This document shows, one piece after another, positions 1-12,800 of a stretch of 32,627 bases of DNA (within the stretch, counting starts at the first letter, position 1; each line of letters begins with the position of its first letter). The translations under genes were made by a program, and so were the position numbers. Source of the stretch: Thermomucor indicae-seudaticae (lineage: Eukaryota > Mucoromycota > Mucoromycetes > Mucorales > Lichtheimiaceae); the NCBI GenBank assembly GCA_000787465.1, contig JSYX01000396.1:1-32627 (forward strand). Direction: 5' to 3'. The notes beneath the pieces are model-generated. The model saw only the letters and a list, made by a program, of their open reading frames with translations. It was not told the origin of the DNA and made no database searches.

Positions 1-269
1 TCTAACCTCGTAACGACGCAAAGAAGGGATCAGAGCGGTGTGAATACTTCCTCAAAATTCAGTAAAGTATTCGGTATTTCTGATAAGGGTTGCTTTGCAT
101 GACAGCGAATTCATCAGCCGCCGAATATACCATTCCCCATTTGATGAAAGCAAAGGCTACAATCATTTGCTACACCCGAAACACTTATTTAAAAAGGGCG
201 AGGTTTTGAAGGTTTTATTCTCATTCTTTTCCCCTTTTCCTCCCTTTCTCTTCCTTTTGCGCCTATACA
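1..269 (+). promoter_or_regulatory. Upstream region of URC1
   Basis: Noncoding stretch ahead of the URC1 start codon. Positions 217-262 form a strongly pyrimidine-rich tract (runs of C and T) ending eight bases before the ATG, as is common in leaders of filamentous and early-diverging fungi. A short open frame at 95-283 overlaps the start region and has no family features, so I do not call it. No clear TATA box is seen. Confidence 0.4.
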
Positions 270-2513
270 ATGACTGTTATTGACGACGAAGTTTTGAAAC
301 AGCTGCTTTCAACCGTCGAGTCAATCCGAGAAAACCAGCTGCATCTGAGTGCTCAGGTTGGTTTGTATATGCAGTACGTTTATCGTGTTTGTGCCGTCCT
401 GAAGTAACGAAATATGATTCAAGGTCGCGCAACTTGTTCACCCTTCCCCGAAACCGGTTTCACCCTCTTCAAGTATTCCCGTCAAAAAGGAAAGTTCTAG
501 TCCTTCAAGCAAATCCACGTCGTCTCCTTGTTCTTCGACTGCCTCGCCACTGTACCCACAACGTGTTATTCTAACAAGTGAGTGGTTGGCTTACTAGAGG
601 CCTACATGTAATTTACACAGCGAGCCTGTTGTGCTGACCTAATATGTAGCCTATCCGCATCAACTTGGAATTCAGCCTGTGAATTTGGTATGGGGTGCAG
701 AGAATCCCAAAGAAAGAGGGCCCGTTGTGGCATCTAGACATGCAGGAAGCATTAAAAAGAGGTATGCACCAGTAAAAACTCGGCTTTCCCTACCGTTGAT
801 AGATATTAAAGGGGGTGTGCATGTGTAAATTTAAAAAAGAAATGCTATTGGCGCCTATGGTGGATCCTACTGTGTATATCGCGCATTGGCCGTAGCCATT
901 GGTGATTTGCCGAGTGACCACCGTCCTAATTTCGACCTGACAGAGCCTGCTTTCAAGGTGGGTCCGCATCCATCCTGGAGTGACCCAACCAAGATTGTGT
1001 CGCTTGACCCCTGGGGACACTTGGCACCTCAAATATTCAAGGAAGAATATGAACAAGGACTCGATGTTAGGTACAGTGAAATAAACAGGGACGCTTTGAA
1101 TAAAACCAAAAAGTAAACAACTCTTCTTTTTGTCGTCAGACCCACCATTGCTATCACAAAAGCGCACATGACTATGGTGGAAATGGAAAAGTTGGTTCAG
1201 CAAGGTGTATTAAAGGTGGACGGCAAAGTCGTGGTGAACGAACGAGGTGATTTGGCGGTCAACAAGGCAGCTGTGGAGCCAGTCTGGTATCTTCCTGGCG
1301 TGGCAGAACGTTTTGGTATCGACGAAGGTCTACTGCGTCGGGCCTTGTTTGAAGACACTGGTGGAATGTATCCGGAACTGATTACTCGTCCCGATCTCAA
1401 GGTATACTTGCCACCCATTGGAGGCATCAGTATCTATGTCTTTGGCAATCCTGCCTACATTTCAGGTATCTCTCTCTCTTTTTTTTGCACTTGATCCCGA
1501 TTCGATCTTTTTATGCTGACCACATCACGTTGTCATAGATCCAAGCAAGAAGCTGACCCTCCGTGTGCATGATGAATGCAATGGCTCAGACGTCTTTGGT
1601 ATGACCTCATTTTATTATGCATGCCATGTACGACTTGTGCGTTTCACTCATGCTCTGGCCGTTATAGGAAGTGATATCTGCACCTGTCGCCCATACCTTA
1701 TTTACGGAATCCAAGAATGCGTACGCCAGGCACAGGAAGGCGGCGTTGGTGTCATTGTCTACTGTAAGTGTAGCAAGCAATGCTCATACGCAAAACCAGA
1801 TGTGGAAGGAGCTCACACTACCCCCGGTGGCACATAGTCCGTAAAGAGGGTCGTGCCTTGGGTGAAGTGACAAAGTACCTTGTCTACAATGCTCGTAAGT
1901 TCACTTGAGATTTATCAACAACTTTTTCGCTTAAATTTCGTTGCTTTTTCAATAGGAAAACGGCAAGCTGGTGGTGACACGGCGGATAATTACTTTTTAC
2001 GGACAGAATGCATTGCTGGTGTCAAGGATATGCGTTTCCAAGCTTTGATGCCTGATGTACTTCACTGGTTGGGTATCCAAAAGATCGATCGAATGATGGC
2101 AAGTAGAAAAGCATGACCGTAGCTTCTTGTGTACAGCTTGCTTATCATCCTTTCTTTTGTTATTCGTTATTCTAGTCCATGTCCAACATGGTGAGTTATC
2201 TTACTTGTAGCCAGACATGAGCTTTCCTGACCATAATGAAAAAATACTTTTTGCAGAAATACGACGCTATCGTCAAGTCTGGGATTCCTATTCTTGAACG
2301 CGTGCCTATCCCTGAAGACTTGATACCAGCAGACTCGAGGTAAAAAAAAATATCAACGGCGGATAGACGATAAACATCATCTGACGCACTCAGCTTTTCA
2401 GGGTCGAAATCGACGCCAAGATTGCATCTGGATACTTTACAACAGGAGAGGTCATGACAGAAGAGCAGTTGGCCAAAGTTAGAGGACGTGACTGGGAGGA
2501 CATAGAACACTAA
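270..2513 (+). CDS. URC1: Uracil catabolism protein Urc1, GTP cyclohydrolase II-like
   Basis: Twelve exons: 270-356, 424-577, 650-761, 840-1070, 1140-1465, 1539-1598, 1668-1763, 1838-1894, 1956-2098, 2176-2190, 2257-2339, 2402-2513, giving 491 residues. The middle holds the GTP cyclohydrolase N-terminal-type region (HPSWSDPTKIVSLDPWGHL), typical of fungal Urc1 proteins. The catalytic part has the zinc-binding pattern C-x10-C-x-C (DECNGSDVFGSDICTC) and the RKEGRALG loop of GTP cyclohydrolase II. In Lachancea kluyveri Urc1 is required to use uracil as nitrogen source; it is related to RibA but serves pyrimidine degradation, not riboflavin synthesis. The N-terminal ~75 residues are Ser/Pro-rich, and exon 1 uses a poor donor (gttggt), so the first splice is least certain. 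The intron at 2099-2175 is GC-AG and is followed by a 15-nt exon. Convergent with the phospholipase gene, stops 72 bp apart. Confidence 0.88.
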
Positions 2514-2585
2514 AAGCGCCCATGCGTGCCTGTCTTTCTTTCTAGTTTGCAGGTGCAAGTAAAGTGTGCGATTTTATTACTGTTT

Positions 2586-5185
2586 TCATGCCAAATAAAT
2601 TGCTTCCGTATGATGATGATGGTGTTGATGACGGTGGAGTCTTTGGTTCCGTTTCCGTTCCCAGACGCTTCGTAGGACCTGTCTTACCTGGTCAACATTA
2701 TCATGCCAATTCGCTTCAGCCAGTCCCGTCAACTTGGCGACTTGTTCCGTAGTGTATACAAAGTTCCAAGTACTGCAGAACTCTGCCCGTTGTGGATCAA
2801 ATTCCGGGTCATAGCGCTTATTCACGATGAGCGGGAAATAAACCACCGTAATCGGTTTGACACGATGATCAGCCGGCCCTTCGTTCTTTTGGCTACTCGT
2901 TTCAGACATGCTTGACGGAAAGACTGTACAGGTACCCAAGGGATATTCTCCTTCTGTCGTTGTCGTCGATTTGGGCCATCCTGCATCAGCCGGCCAGCCT
3001 TCAATACCACGCCGACGCACGTATCCTTCCGCACGATGAAAATGTGGCGCCGTCTGGATATCCGCACTCAGATCCAAAGCCAAGATCACATCTACATCGC
3101 GGCCCGGACGCAGCAAAGGGTAGAAAGGTATGTTGTTATCAAGCCCAGCATCGGCCACACAAAGATGCTTCGACTGGAAGACCGATCCTTCCCGCTCGAG
3201 CTGGTAGAATGGGTTTGGAAAACAAGCGGGTGAAAATGGATGGTAAGAACTCATCGAACTCTGATACCGCATAATGATCTCGTCGGCTTTGGCAAGCGCA
3301 GTGGCTGGGACAAATCCTCGTACTTCGTTGTAAAAGTGAGCCAGACTAGCCGCAAATGCAGATCCAAACACGCTATGTACCAAAAACCCGCCCCGCGCGC
3401 GAATTAGCTTGTTACTCTAGCCGTGCAAAATCGAGCCCCAAAAATCACAATGGTGACTAAATACTTGCCCCATCATCACAGACAAGGCCTGTTCCGGTAG
3501 TCTCTCTGTACTCTTGCCTTGCTTAAACTGTCTCCCAAACGCCCAAACAGGTATCCACGCTAGAGTGACACTTCTTAATACTGAGCAACACAAGTGGGAA
3601 CAGTTTCATATCTCTACTTGCCATTGATCTCTTCACTGCCCATTTCATACGGCGTAAACTCAAACCACTGGTACACGTTTTCATCGTGCCCTTCCTTTCG
3701 CTCCATGTCTCGACGCACGACGCAATAGATTGGCATCGGCTGGGACCCGTCCTGGATATATTCTGCTTCTTTGGACAGCTTCATGGCAGTTCGATCCAGT
3801 AACCGAGGTGTCACACGCTGTCCACTCGTTTCACGAACGGCACCGTCTTCTACTTGGCGGCTGCTGCTGCTGCTGCTACAGCTCTTTTGATCCACAATCT
3901 TTTCCTCATATTTCTCTTCTTGCTCTTGTTGTTCGGGTTCGGACAGGACCACTTTTCTGGTCAATAAAGTTCCACCCAAAAGCATACCAAAGACGTCAAC
4001 CAAGTTGATCGTTCCATTTTGCTGCTGGTATCGTTCGATCATGCCCTGGACAAGCTGCCGACTGTTCTCCTTTGAGGCTTGGAGTACAGCCATAAAGTTC
4101 GACACGTTGACGAGATGCGTATGGATATGACTTTTCAAGTGATCTAGCAAGACTTGTGCAGAACCGTTGGCTAACGGGCTGTAGTATTGCACAAGAGACC
4201 AACAAGATCCCGAGACGCCTACGGTACATATATATACAGGGAGGGTATTCAATAGGAGAACCAAGCTGGGCAATTATACACAGGTTTTTTTTACTTTACC
4301 AGCAATATACATTACAGTATCCAAAGCCCCGGTCTCCTTCATTGCCTTTAGATATCCAGCACTGCCCACCATCGCTCGATATCCTCCACCGCTGTGGTAA
4401 TAAAACAGCTACATGTATCAGGGCTCCTAGAGCTTGGATTGGGAAAAAGGACAAGCGGGGTAAATCCTTACTTGCCTTGACGCGATGCCAACCACTGGAA
4501 TATCTTCAACGCACACTTGGCTTGGATCCACCTGAATAAATTCTGCAAACGCCTTTTGCTGCCATTGTTTCCTGGCCGCTATAAACGCGGTTTCCTCCAT
4601 GCAAAGTTCTGCGCCCCTCCTGGTGGTGATTTTTGTCACTCACTCCAACTCGCGGGAACCCAACCACTACCCCTCATTAAACGCTTACCTTACGGAAGCG
4701 TCCATCGCAAGCTCCGGGTGACACCGGGGATCGCGATACTCGGCCGCCGTCCTCTCCAGCATCTCGCGGAATTCGCCTAGCGTCAGGAAATCCCAAAACT
4801 TGGAATAGCTTTCGCGAATCTGATCAAACTGCGAAGTAAAGGCAGGGTAGAGTTCGGCCATTTTCTCGTCCATGGAAGACAGATGGAGCGTTTCCGAGAT
4901 CTTTAACGCTGCGCTGCTAAACATGCTCGTGATGAACGCGTTGCCCTCTTCAGTCTCTTTGGCATCGCCCTCTTTTCTTATTGATTTCTCGGATAAAGCT
5001 CTGGGAAGTACGCGGTCCAAGAGAAGTGGGTATCGCGTGCGGAAGGATCGTTGGAGGACAATCGGTTCATTTTGGTGGCGTCGTTGTTGTCTAGGCGGTC
5101 CTTGTTTAGAAATCAGGAATGCTGTGGTCGATGCCAGAAAGGCTAAGAAAAGCCTGTGGCGCGCTTTCGCAACAGCAGCAGCCAT
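2586..5185 (-). CDS. Cytosolic phospholipase A2 (group IV) family protein
   Basis: Six exons on the minus strand: 5185-4689, 4619-4476, 4391-4300, 4218-3622, 3559-3469, 3372-2586, giving 735 residues in frame. Family marks in order: SGGGYRAMVG (oxyanion glycine loop and conserved Arg, created across an exon junction), GVSGSCW with the nucleophile Ser, WFEFTPYEMGS, and VADAGLDNNIPFYPLLRPG with the catalytic Asp, the dyad of cPLA2 and fungal phospholipase B. It should hydrolyse glycerophospholipids or lysophospholipids. An N-terminal hydrophobic stretch (LFLAFLASTTAFLI, about residues 12-25) suggests membrane anchoring or a signal anchor. No C2 domain is seen. The insert after GGTLLT is acidic and Ser-rich (poly-Ser from a GCT repeat near 3860), and the C-terminus carries a His run. 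Three of five introns (4475, 3621, 3468 donors) are GC-AG. The ATG at 5185 is the first in frame. Confidence 0.88.
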
Positions 5186-6097
5186 GGACACCCCCTCTTT
5201 CTTCTTGGACAATACAGAACCTGGCTTTTGTGGACGGAACCTGATGGAAAGAAATAATGCAGGGTAAACAATTTACCGATCCATTCGAAGCAGAGAGTCG
5301 TATCCAGCAAATGATAACATGTGACTCTAGTGGAGAAAAAGCCTTCCATTCGGCAAAAATGAAGGGCGATCTTTGGCGGCAGTCAACAGGAAACGACCCG
5401 GCACAAAGGTCGACATGCTCTTCAGAACAATCGCGTTCGAGCTGGGCGTTTACAGAAGCAGGCCTTGCAGATGACAGCGAAAGCATCCTTGAAGTGGGGC
5501 ATGAAATGCCCGGAAACAATGAAGGACATGCTCCTTCTTTTTAGTGAAAGCATCGCCAAGTAAATATCGAAGCATAGCTACCTGTAGCTTCGTGATTTGT
5601 TCGTAAGTTCCAATGGGCAGTAGATGGCTCGATCAAACTTTCTTACACACATAGGATCAAAAATGCATGGATATTCCAGCAGGTTACGTCTGCCGAATAA
5701 CCAAGCTTCCAGACTGGCTGCAATACCGAGACAGCTTTGCCAAGGCTTATGCCCATAATTTTTCACATTGGTCGTCTCCACTCGACGAAATACTGCTGAG
5801 CAAGACAGTAGTGTCCAGTAACAGCTAGTCTAGTACAACAAACCGTTTGATTTGCTGTAGTCTTTTAGCATAATAAAGATCTTTTATGCAAATGTAAATC
5901 ATTACCACAGAGGAAGTAAATTACTCAGCCCAGTGATCGATGGAATCAGTGCATCTTTCCTTGGATACGACAATGATCACGAGCAATCAGTAGTATAGCC
6001 CACCCCTCCTTTAGAATCAACCATTCGTCAAGTTTAATGGATTCTCTTTAAGACTGATCTTTGGGGAGCGTTCTTCCTTTACTTTTGGGATTATACA
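5186..6097. promoter_or_regulatory. Divergent intergenic region, phospholipase / STRA6-like
   Basis: About 910 bases between the start codons of two divergent genes, so it should contain both promoters. Small open frames exist (5257-5544 plus, 5578-5781 minus) but show no domain, signal sequence or splice logic. No repeat or RNA gene was recognised. Confidence 0.4.
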
Positions 6098-9000
6098 ATG
6101 TCTCCAAAAGCGCGCGGCTTGTTGCTTGCGCTATGGCTTCTGTTCACTCGAACGAGTGCAGGTAAAAAAAGAAAATATGGCATGTTACCGGTAAAGTTCA
6201 CTCATTGCCTTGAAAAAAGGCGGGTTCACCACCCAATGCTGGGAGCGACTGAATGGGTAAGTAAAGGATACTGAGAACTTTTTGCTGTGTGCTTACGACG
6301 GAAAAGCAAACAGAATTTACTTCAAGACGGCAGCTGCTCAGCGGTCAATCAGCGACCTGACGGCTGGCAGACCTATTTTCCAGACGACTGGGTGTATTAT
6401 CCACAGCAGTATGGTATGGCAATCGATCGAAGCATATATTCAAGAATCAGATCAACTTAGTCCCCCTCTTTACGGAATATCTAGTCAATGTGACCTTGAC
6501 CGCGTCCCAAGTGTCTGTCGCCACCGGTAAAAAAGAAAAGGGAATCCCTCCTTTTTATTGTCGTCTTCTTTGGTTGCTGACATGTCGTTTTTCTAAAAGT
6601 GGGTGGCTGTTGCGCTCCAAATCGATGGAAACCAACACAAAGCCTGTATCATGATGACGGAGGCACCTTTGCAGAGACTGGCGACAAGATCGTCGGCATA
6701 GCAGACGCTCCGTTGGTACAGACGATCGAGGTCCAAGGGTCCTATATGCGACGCTTTGTTGATGATTATGCCATGGTATGTGGTCTCAAAAGATATCGTG
6801 AGATCTTCTCCACTCATCACCACCAGAACTTGACCTTGATCGTGTCGGTCCAAATGGCTGATAAGCAAGCCGTCTTTTACGGCATATCGTTTGATCGAGC
6901 TGTCGTTGTTACCTACCAATTCCTGGACCAGGGTCACCACTGGATCGGTAACTACTCGACAGGCATACTTCGTAACACGCGCTATGTTCCGGATGTAAGA
7001 TTACCGCGCCATACACGCTACATTGTGCGTTTCCTTTCTTTCTTTCTCCTACACGCATGGTGTACGAGTCACTTACATGCGGGCTCACTGCCTATAGCGA
7101 ATCGCGGTCTATGGTTCGAGAGCCAATCCCATTTGTATTTCCTATCTGTATGCAGGTCTCTACGTCGATCTGAAAGCAGCCACAGTGACCAGAATATGCT
7201 CTACATGTAAGCCCTCCCCCCTTGTTCGAAGGAACAAACGAACCACTGGGTCTGCTTGATATGCATCACCAACATTGCATGATGTAGTGGTCGGCGTCTT
7301 TCAGTATCTGGCTCTGTTCAACTTTGTACTGGCGCCAGCCATTTTTGCAGTCATGACCTTTGTTTTACGCACATTTCGATTTCCACCGTAAGTCGTGTCA
7401 AGCAGTACTTTTGCTGTGCTCCTTCTTATGATACTCACCCCTGCTGCCCCTCAAGGCCTGTACGCTTTCTGTGTCGTCAGCCTTCTCATCCGTTCCTGTT
7501 ATGCGTCTTTATCATGATGGGTAAGTGTGTGTCTCACTTGGCCAGCTCAAGCACAGAATTGACATCACTTCCTTTTTTTCCACTAGGCTCCTTTATCTTT
7601 AGCCAAGCATGGAATTTGATCAATTCACAATCGAGTATATTTGACGAGTGGCTTCCACGTGCTGCCAAAATCATCGGTAAGTCCATATTACACCAATGCA
7701 ATCTGTTGCTAACTAAGGACGCGGAAATGAAGAACTGTTTCTGTCCTTTTTCTTGTACGCCGTCTACTTTTATCCGGCAAGTTTTCCACCCTATTATACC
7801 TAGCTAGGTAACTCATTCAATGTCGCAGGTATTCCTTTGTTTCCATGCTAGTTATCGGTCACGCATCGCCAATATCTTGGGTATGTTAAGCAGACAGCAA
7901 GAGGTGGTTTCTTTTCATTCATCGCCACACTCGCTAGGCTTGTACGCGACACTGGTCCTGTTCGGTCTCCGGGTCGTGATCGATATCCCTTCGTTTGTGA
8001 TTACCTACGCCCGCGACCTGCCGTTCTTGATATTCAACATATTTGCATCGGTGCCTGCTATCGTGGCCAACCTGACCGTTCTCTTTTACTTTTTGATTCG
8101 GTCCGTGACTTTTCAGCCCTGCATCATTTGCCAAGTGGAGTTTCTACAGGTCCAGGACATTGAAGAGCAATACGTCAGACTCCTTTTTTCAAAGAAACAA
8201 TTTATGATTGCGGCAAGTCTTTCTCTCTCCCTTTCTCTGCATCTAGTGCCCCTGCCCTAACCGGGACTGACGATGTTCTGTAGCGTAAAAGAAAAGGAAA
8301 GCCGTGGGGTCACGTGATCTGGTCGCTTTTGACAACCAACATGGCCCTTCAGTTTATTGGCCAGGCAAGGCAACAGCCTCGGCAAGCCATGTCTCGTGTC
8401 TTTCGACGCCTTTTTGGTCTTCATCCATTAGTGAGGTGGGCGTTTTCTTAGTTTCTTTCCCCCCTCCCTTGCTCCTTGAATTCATTTGTCTCGTTAGGAT
8501 CCCGTTTCCAATCAAAGCATCGCTTACGATACTCACCTACTGTTTGGCTCAAATGGTAAACAATCGCCCCAATGATCACAGGCAAACGCATGCTGATAGC
8601 CCAGAACAGATTCCTGTCCTGCTGACGCAACTGGTGGGCGTGGGCGGCGTTGTTCCAACGCACCTGTGTGCCTGGGCGCCGTACCTGACGCTATTTCAGC
8701 ACCGACCGGACCCGATGTTCTTTGCCGAGCGAGCGTTTCTTCTTTTGCAGATCGCGGTCTATATTGCGACTGTCGGTGCCGGGGGCTGTAAGCACATCCC
8801 TCTCCCGGGGGCGGGATACATTTTTCTTGTTTTAATGAACGCATCTTTCGATAGTCTGCATGATTTACGCTTTCGGCATCCTGCGTCGGGTGACCAAAGA
8901 CATTCTGCGTCTACGACGCGGCGACTACAGCTTGTTCAAGGGCAAAAAGGGCCACGACATCGACTTGGACGACGCGATCCGGTTCCTGGGCGTCTGCGTC

Positions 9001-9889
9001 GGGTTCGGGTTCACGGGCACGCTGTACTTCATGGTCGAAGTGTGCCTGATCGGCACCCTGATCACGATGCTGATCCAGCTCGACCGCGTCCGAGACGCGA
9101 TCTACAACCACATCAACAAGGTCGGCATCTTTTTCATGAGCTTCTTTGTCGCCGTGATCGTCCAGATCATCCAGAAACGCGTGACCAACATGGTCTTTGT
9201 CAAGGCTCGGTTCAGCCTCCAGAACCGCGCTCCCTTGCTGCACTATTGGTACTTTATGATGTTCACCTCCATGACCCGTGCCTTGACCTCCTACATTCTT
9301 CGCTCCCTCAAATTGCTCTTGCGCTACCCGCTCTTTAGCTTGCGTGTCGACCGAAACGCCGAAACCTGGTCTGTGCGCCGCGGAGATGCAGGTGCGTCTT
9401 GACCTAAAAAACAAGATAGGCAAGCAGCATAAACACTTAATTCTTTCCTCTGCAAATATAGGCTTTGTTGGTTACTGCGGCATGGTGAGTCATTTCTGCA
9501 GTTGCTCAAAGCGGCCTAATAACCGCCAAAAAGTTGCTCGCAGAACACGAATACAATAATCCAGTCATGCTCGTCTTTATCGAATGCATCTTGCCTTGCT
9601 TGGTGAAAGCCAATCAATTTGTCGGAAAGATTCAATACTGTCGTCGACACGGCAGGATACATGACCCAGAGCACAATGTATCTGATCCGGAGCAGCAGCA
9701 GCAGCAGCAGCATTGTCGCGTCTCAACACGCGCGAGAACTCGTTGGTTTCTGGCGTACACTCTGATTAACAATCCTGTGGTAAGCCATTGCAGCCGCGTT
9801 CAACAGAAAAAGAGTGACTAATCTTCACGATATAAAAGATACGTCGTTGTAGGAAGCATGTATTGAATTCTGAAAAAGATATGCAATAA
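6098..9889 (+). CDS. STRA6-type multi-pass membrane receptor
   Basis: Eighteen exons: 6098-6161, 6220-6256, 6307-6413, 6461-6526, 6600-7024, 7098-7206, 7288-7387, 7456-7520, 7587-7676, 7718-7776, 7829-7880, 7938-8212, 8284-8435, 8498-8787, 8855-9391, 9462-9484, 9534-9779, 9839-9889; the phases close to 915 residues. A signal peptide (LLLALWLLFTRTSA) leads into a Cys-containing extracellular region of about 250 residues, then many hydrophobic segments (for example FQYLALFNFVLAPAIFAVMT and a segment near residue 680). The C-terminus has RTRWFLAYTLINNP, close to the conserved C-terminal motif of vertebrate STRA6, preceded by a polyQ stretch. STRA6 imports retinol across the animal plasma membrane; the ligand here is unknown. 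Introns at 7777 and 8213 are GC-AG. Least certain points: the second and third exons, the donor at 7025 (an in-frame alternative is at 6995), and the hydrophilic stretch 8554-8700, which might hide an intron. Confidence 0.7.
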
Positions 9890-9896
9890 AAACTAT

Positions 9897-12800
9897 TTAC
9901 AATGGTCGTCGAACCATAAACAGCTGAAGCTCCCATTGGCCTGTCCAAGGGATTGTCCACAGGCGTCTGGCTTCCACCTTGTCGCTACTGAATGCGACAT
10001 CCACTGCTGGCGTTCGTATGACAATAAAAAGCAAGAAGAATAGTATCAGTATAATCAGGAACCCGGTGATCCTTTTGAACCGTTTATGTTGCAAAGAACT
10101 CCGTTCTTCCTTTTGTGTACTAGACAAGGATCGACGGCCTCGATGATGGTGCTGCAGCCGACGACGGCGAAGATAGCGCCGTGATGGAGGATGGAGTCGG
10201 TTCTCTGCCTCTTTCCCAGACGAGCAAGAAGACGAATCAGACAAGTCATTTCCGCTTTCACTCTTTTGCGCTAGCAATGAATTGGACGCGTTGCGAAAAG
10301 GTGACAATACACGTGACTGGAAATCCTGAATTTGCTAACGACGTTTTAGTATAAATCCGCTGCCTTTGCCCTGACTGCTTACATTGACGCTCGCTGATAC
10401 ACCTTCCAAAGCCGCAGCTACGACGCCGCTTCCAAGAGATGCATCTGCTGCTTCTGACGATCTTTCTTCTTCTTTTTCTTCAGACAGCAGTGGCTCGCTG
10501 GAGTTGTCAGGTACGCGTTCCTCGGTATTCAGTTGTATCTCTCGCCCGTTCAAAACGATGAGTCCATGCCATTGGTCGTCTTCTTCTCCAAGCACTCCAG
10601 AGACGGTAAGTCTCGTGCCCCTCGTGTCAAGACGTTCCTTTGGTATCCGTGCCAGGGTCATCTGAAGCTTATACTCGGCCTGTGATAACCCAGGTCGCGC
10701 TGAAACCCGAACCGCGTGTTTCCGGGGCTTCTCCTTGCCGGAGACCGCAATCAGATGCGACGGCTCAGGTGCGACTTCCGACACGTGAACCGTCAGCGCA
10801 TTCGAAACATCTTTCATGACCATCTTTTTCTCGATACGTGATAAATGGACCGATATTTCATATCCCTTGTCGTAGTTGCGAAGATCTACCACAACGCTCA
10901 AAAGAGCCGTACTATTGTCGTTATCTTTGGTCTTCTCTGCCACATTTCTTTGCCTTGTGGAAGGAGAGCCTGCTGCAGAGGTGGTCGTCGAAGATGTTGA
11001 GTCGTTATAGTTTCTCTGACTATTTTGCAGTAACGACGAGGTCAGGTTGGAGATCGGCGTTGTTTCCTTGGGTTCGAAAACGGTGTTGACGGTAAAATAG
11101 TGAGTTGTCTTGTCGTATACGCTTTCCACCAAGGTCCACTGCACGCATTCCTGGTTCGAGATAATTTCCTTGTTTAAACGCCCACTGACAAAACCTTGAG
11201 TAGGATACGGTATGGAAAGGTATGGAGGCGGGCCGTGCGACTTGAGATATGCTTCCATCAACTGTATTTTCTTTGGGAGTGCCATTGTGACAAAGTTGCT
11301 CATCGAACTAGGTACTGATGACCCCAAATCAAGGGATGCCACAAATGTAGCACGCATAGAGGGTATAGGATGGTTCGTCGTTGTTGTGTATGGGTCAATG
11401 GGCTCCAGAATCCAGCCAGAGACCATGAATACTCCTTTTGGTTGTTTAGAAATGGTAGGTACGGGAAAATTGGGTATCGATGTCTCCACGTACAGAAGAC
11501 GTTTGGCGGATGGATTCGTGGACAAGGATATCTTTTCATGAGCAAAACATGAAGTAGCATAAAATTCACGAGATCTGCATTGTCCCTGTCAGTATCAAAC
11601 AAACGCAGCCTTTTTTTCCTTTGCTGTACTCACTTGAACGGAAAAATGGCCTTGATGACTTTACGTATGATCCGGCAGCCGCTGTCTAGGATACACAACG
11701 ATTCAATATCTTCCAATGATTCATCATACTGCTTTCTCAAACTGCCAATATCCGCAACAATGGATGCCACTTCTTCCATTGAATATCCTTCAATGACTTT
11801 GGTTGCTTTGACAATGATGGATGTCTCGGGTATTTCCAATACCGAATTCACAGACACATCGTTCGATGTCGGACCGCTATTTGCTAAGCTAGTCGATGCG
11901 CTTGCAGTCCCAGCAATGGATGCCGTACGCTTGCTTCCGGATCTCTTGCTTATCTGGAGCCCGTTCTTTTCAGAGACGGTCACCCATCCAAACTGTTGAT
12001 CAGCTATTCGGACAAGAAATGACAAGGCAGACTGCGCTTGATCAGCTGGTGAAACTGCTAGGCACCGGATGATGGCTTCTAAGCTTTCGTCGCCTTGCTT
12101 AACTCCGTCTTTATTTGTGCCTTCACATGAATCTGCAACAGTGTCCTGTTCTTGGCTGGCGTCTTCCGATACTGCGTACTTTTGTACCTCGATGAGCTCA
12201 CCATTAATCAATAGCATTTCTGGGTCACAATCGGAACGAGGCTTGATTAGAACCAGGATTTTTCCAAGCTGCGGGATAATATGCTCTTCATCATGCTCAA
12301 TGTGTATCCAAACGCCGCTCACATCATACGGTCTTGTCTCTGCAAAGACCTTGGACGGTGGGGGATCGATGACGATCGTGCACCCGCGCTCTTTCCAATA
12401 GCGAGCCCCAAGACGTACGCATGCCTTGGTAGTCGATGGCGTAGCGTCGGGCTTCAATTTACTCTCTGTGAAGGGAAGTTTTGAAGATCTCGTGTACTCA
12501 CATCGCCAGCTCTCCCGCCCAGTGTCGTACGCCACATTGGCAAGCTCTCCACGTTCAAGCCCAATGAGGCTCGGAGGCGCACCATGTTTCACAAAGTACT
12601 GATAAGCATGCATAACCACATTCGGAGTGTGGCTCGTCAAACTATTCGGAATGTACGACGGAATCCAGCCTTGAGGATTTGCCTGAACAGCAAACTTGAC
12701 CGATGTTGAGCCATCATCCGCTCGCTCAAGACGCCAAGCCCATAGATCCAGATGAGCTCGCACATAGCCAGGTTGTTCCTTTGGCAGCTTCATTTGCGGA

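Noticed and set aside
8304..9338. Plus-strand open frame of 344 codons
   Set aside because: It runs through a real exon (8498-8787) and then reads the next exon in the wrong frame, giving an Arg/His/Pro-rich tail; not a separate gene.
8911..9423. Minus-strand open frame of 170 codons, rich in Asp, His, Glu and Val
   Set aside because: It is the antisense shadow of the long STRA6-like exon 8855-9391; composition follows from the GC-rich codons on the other strand.
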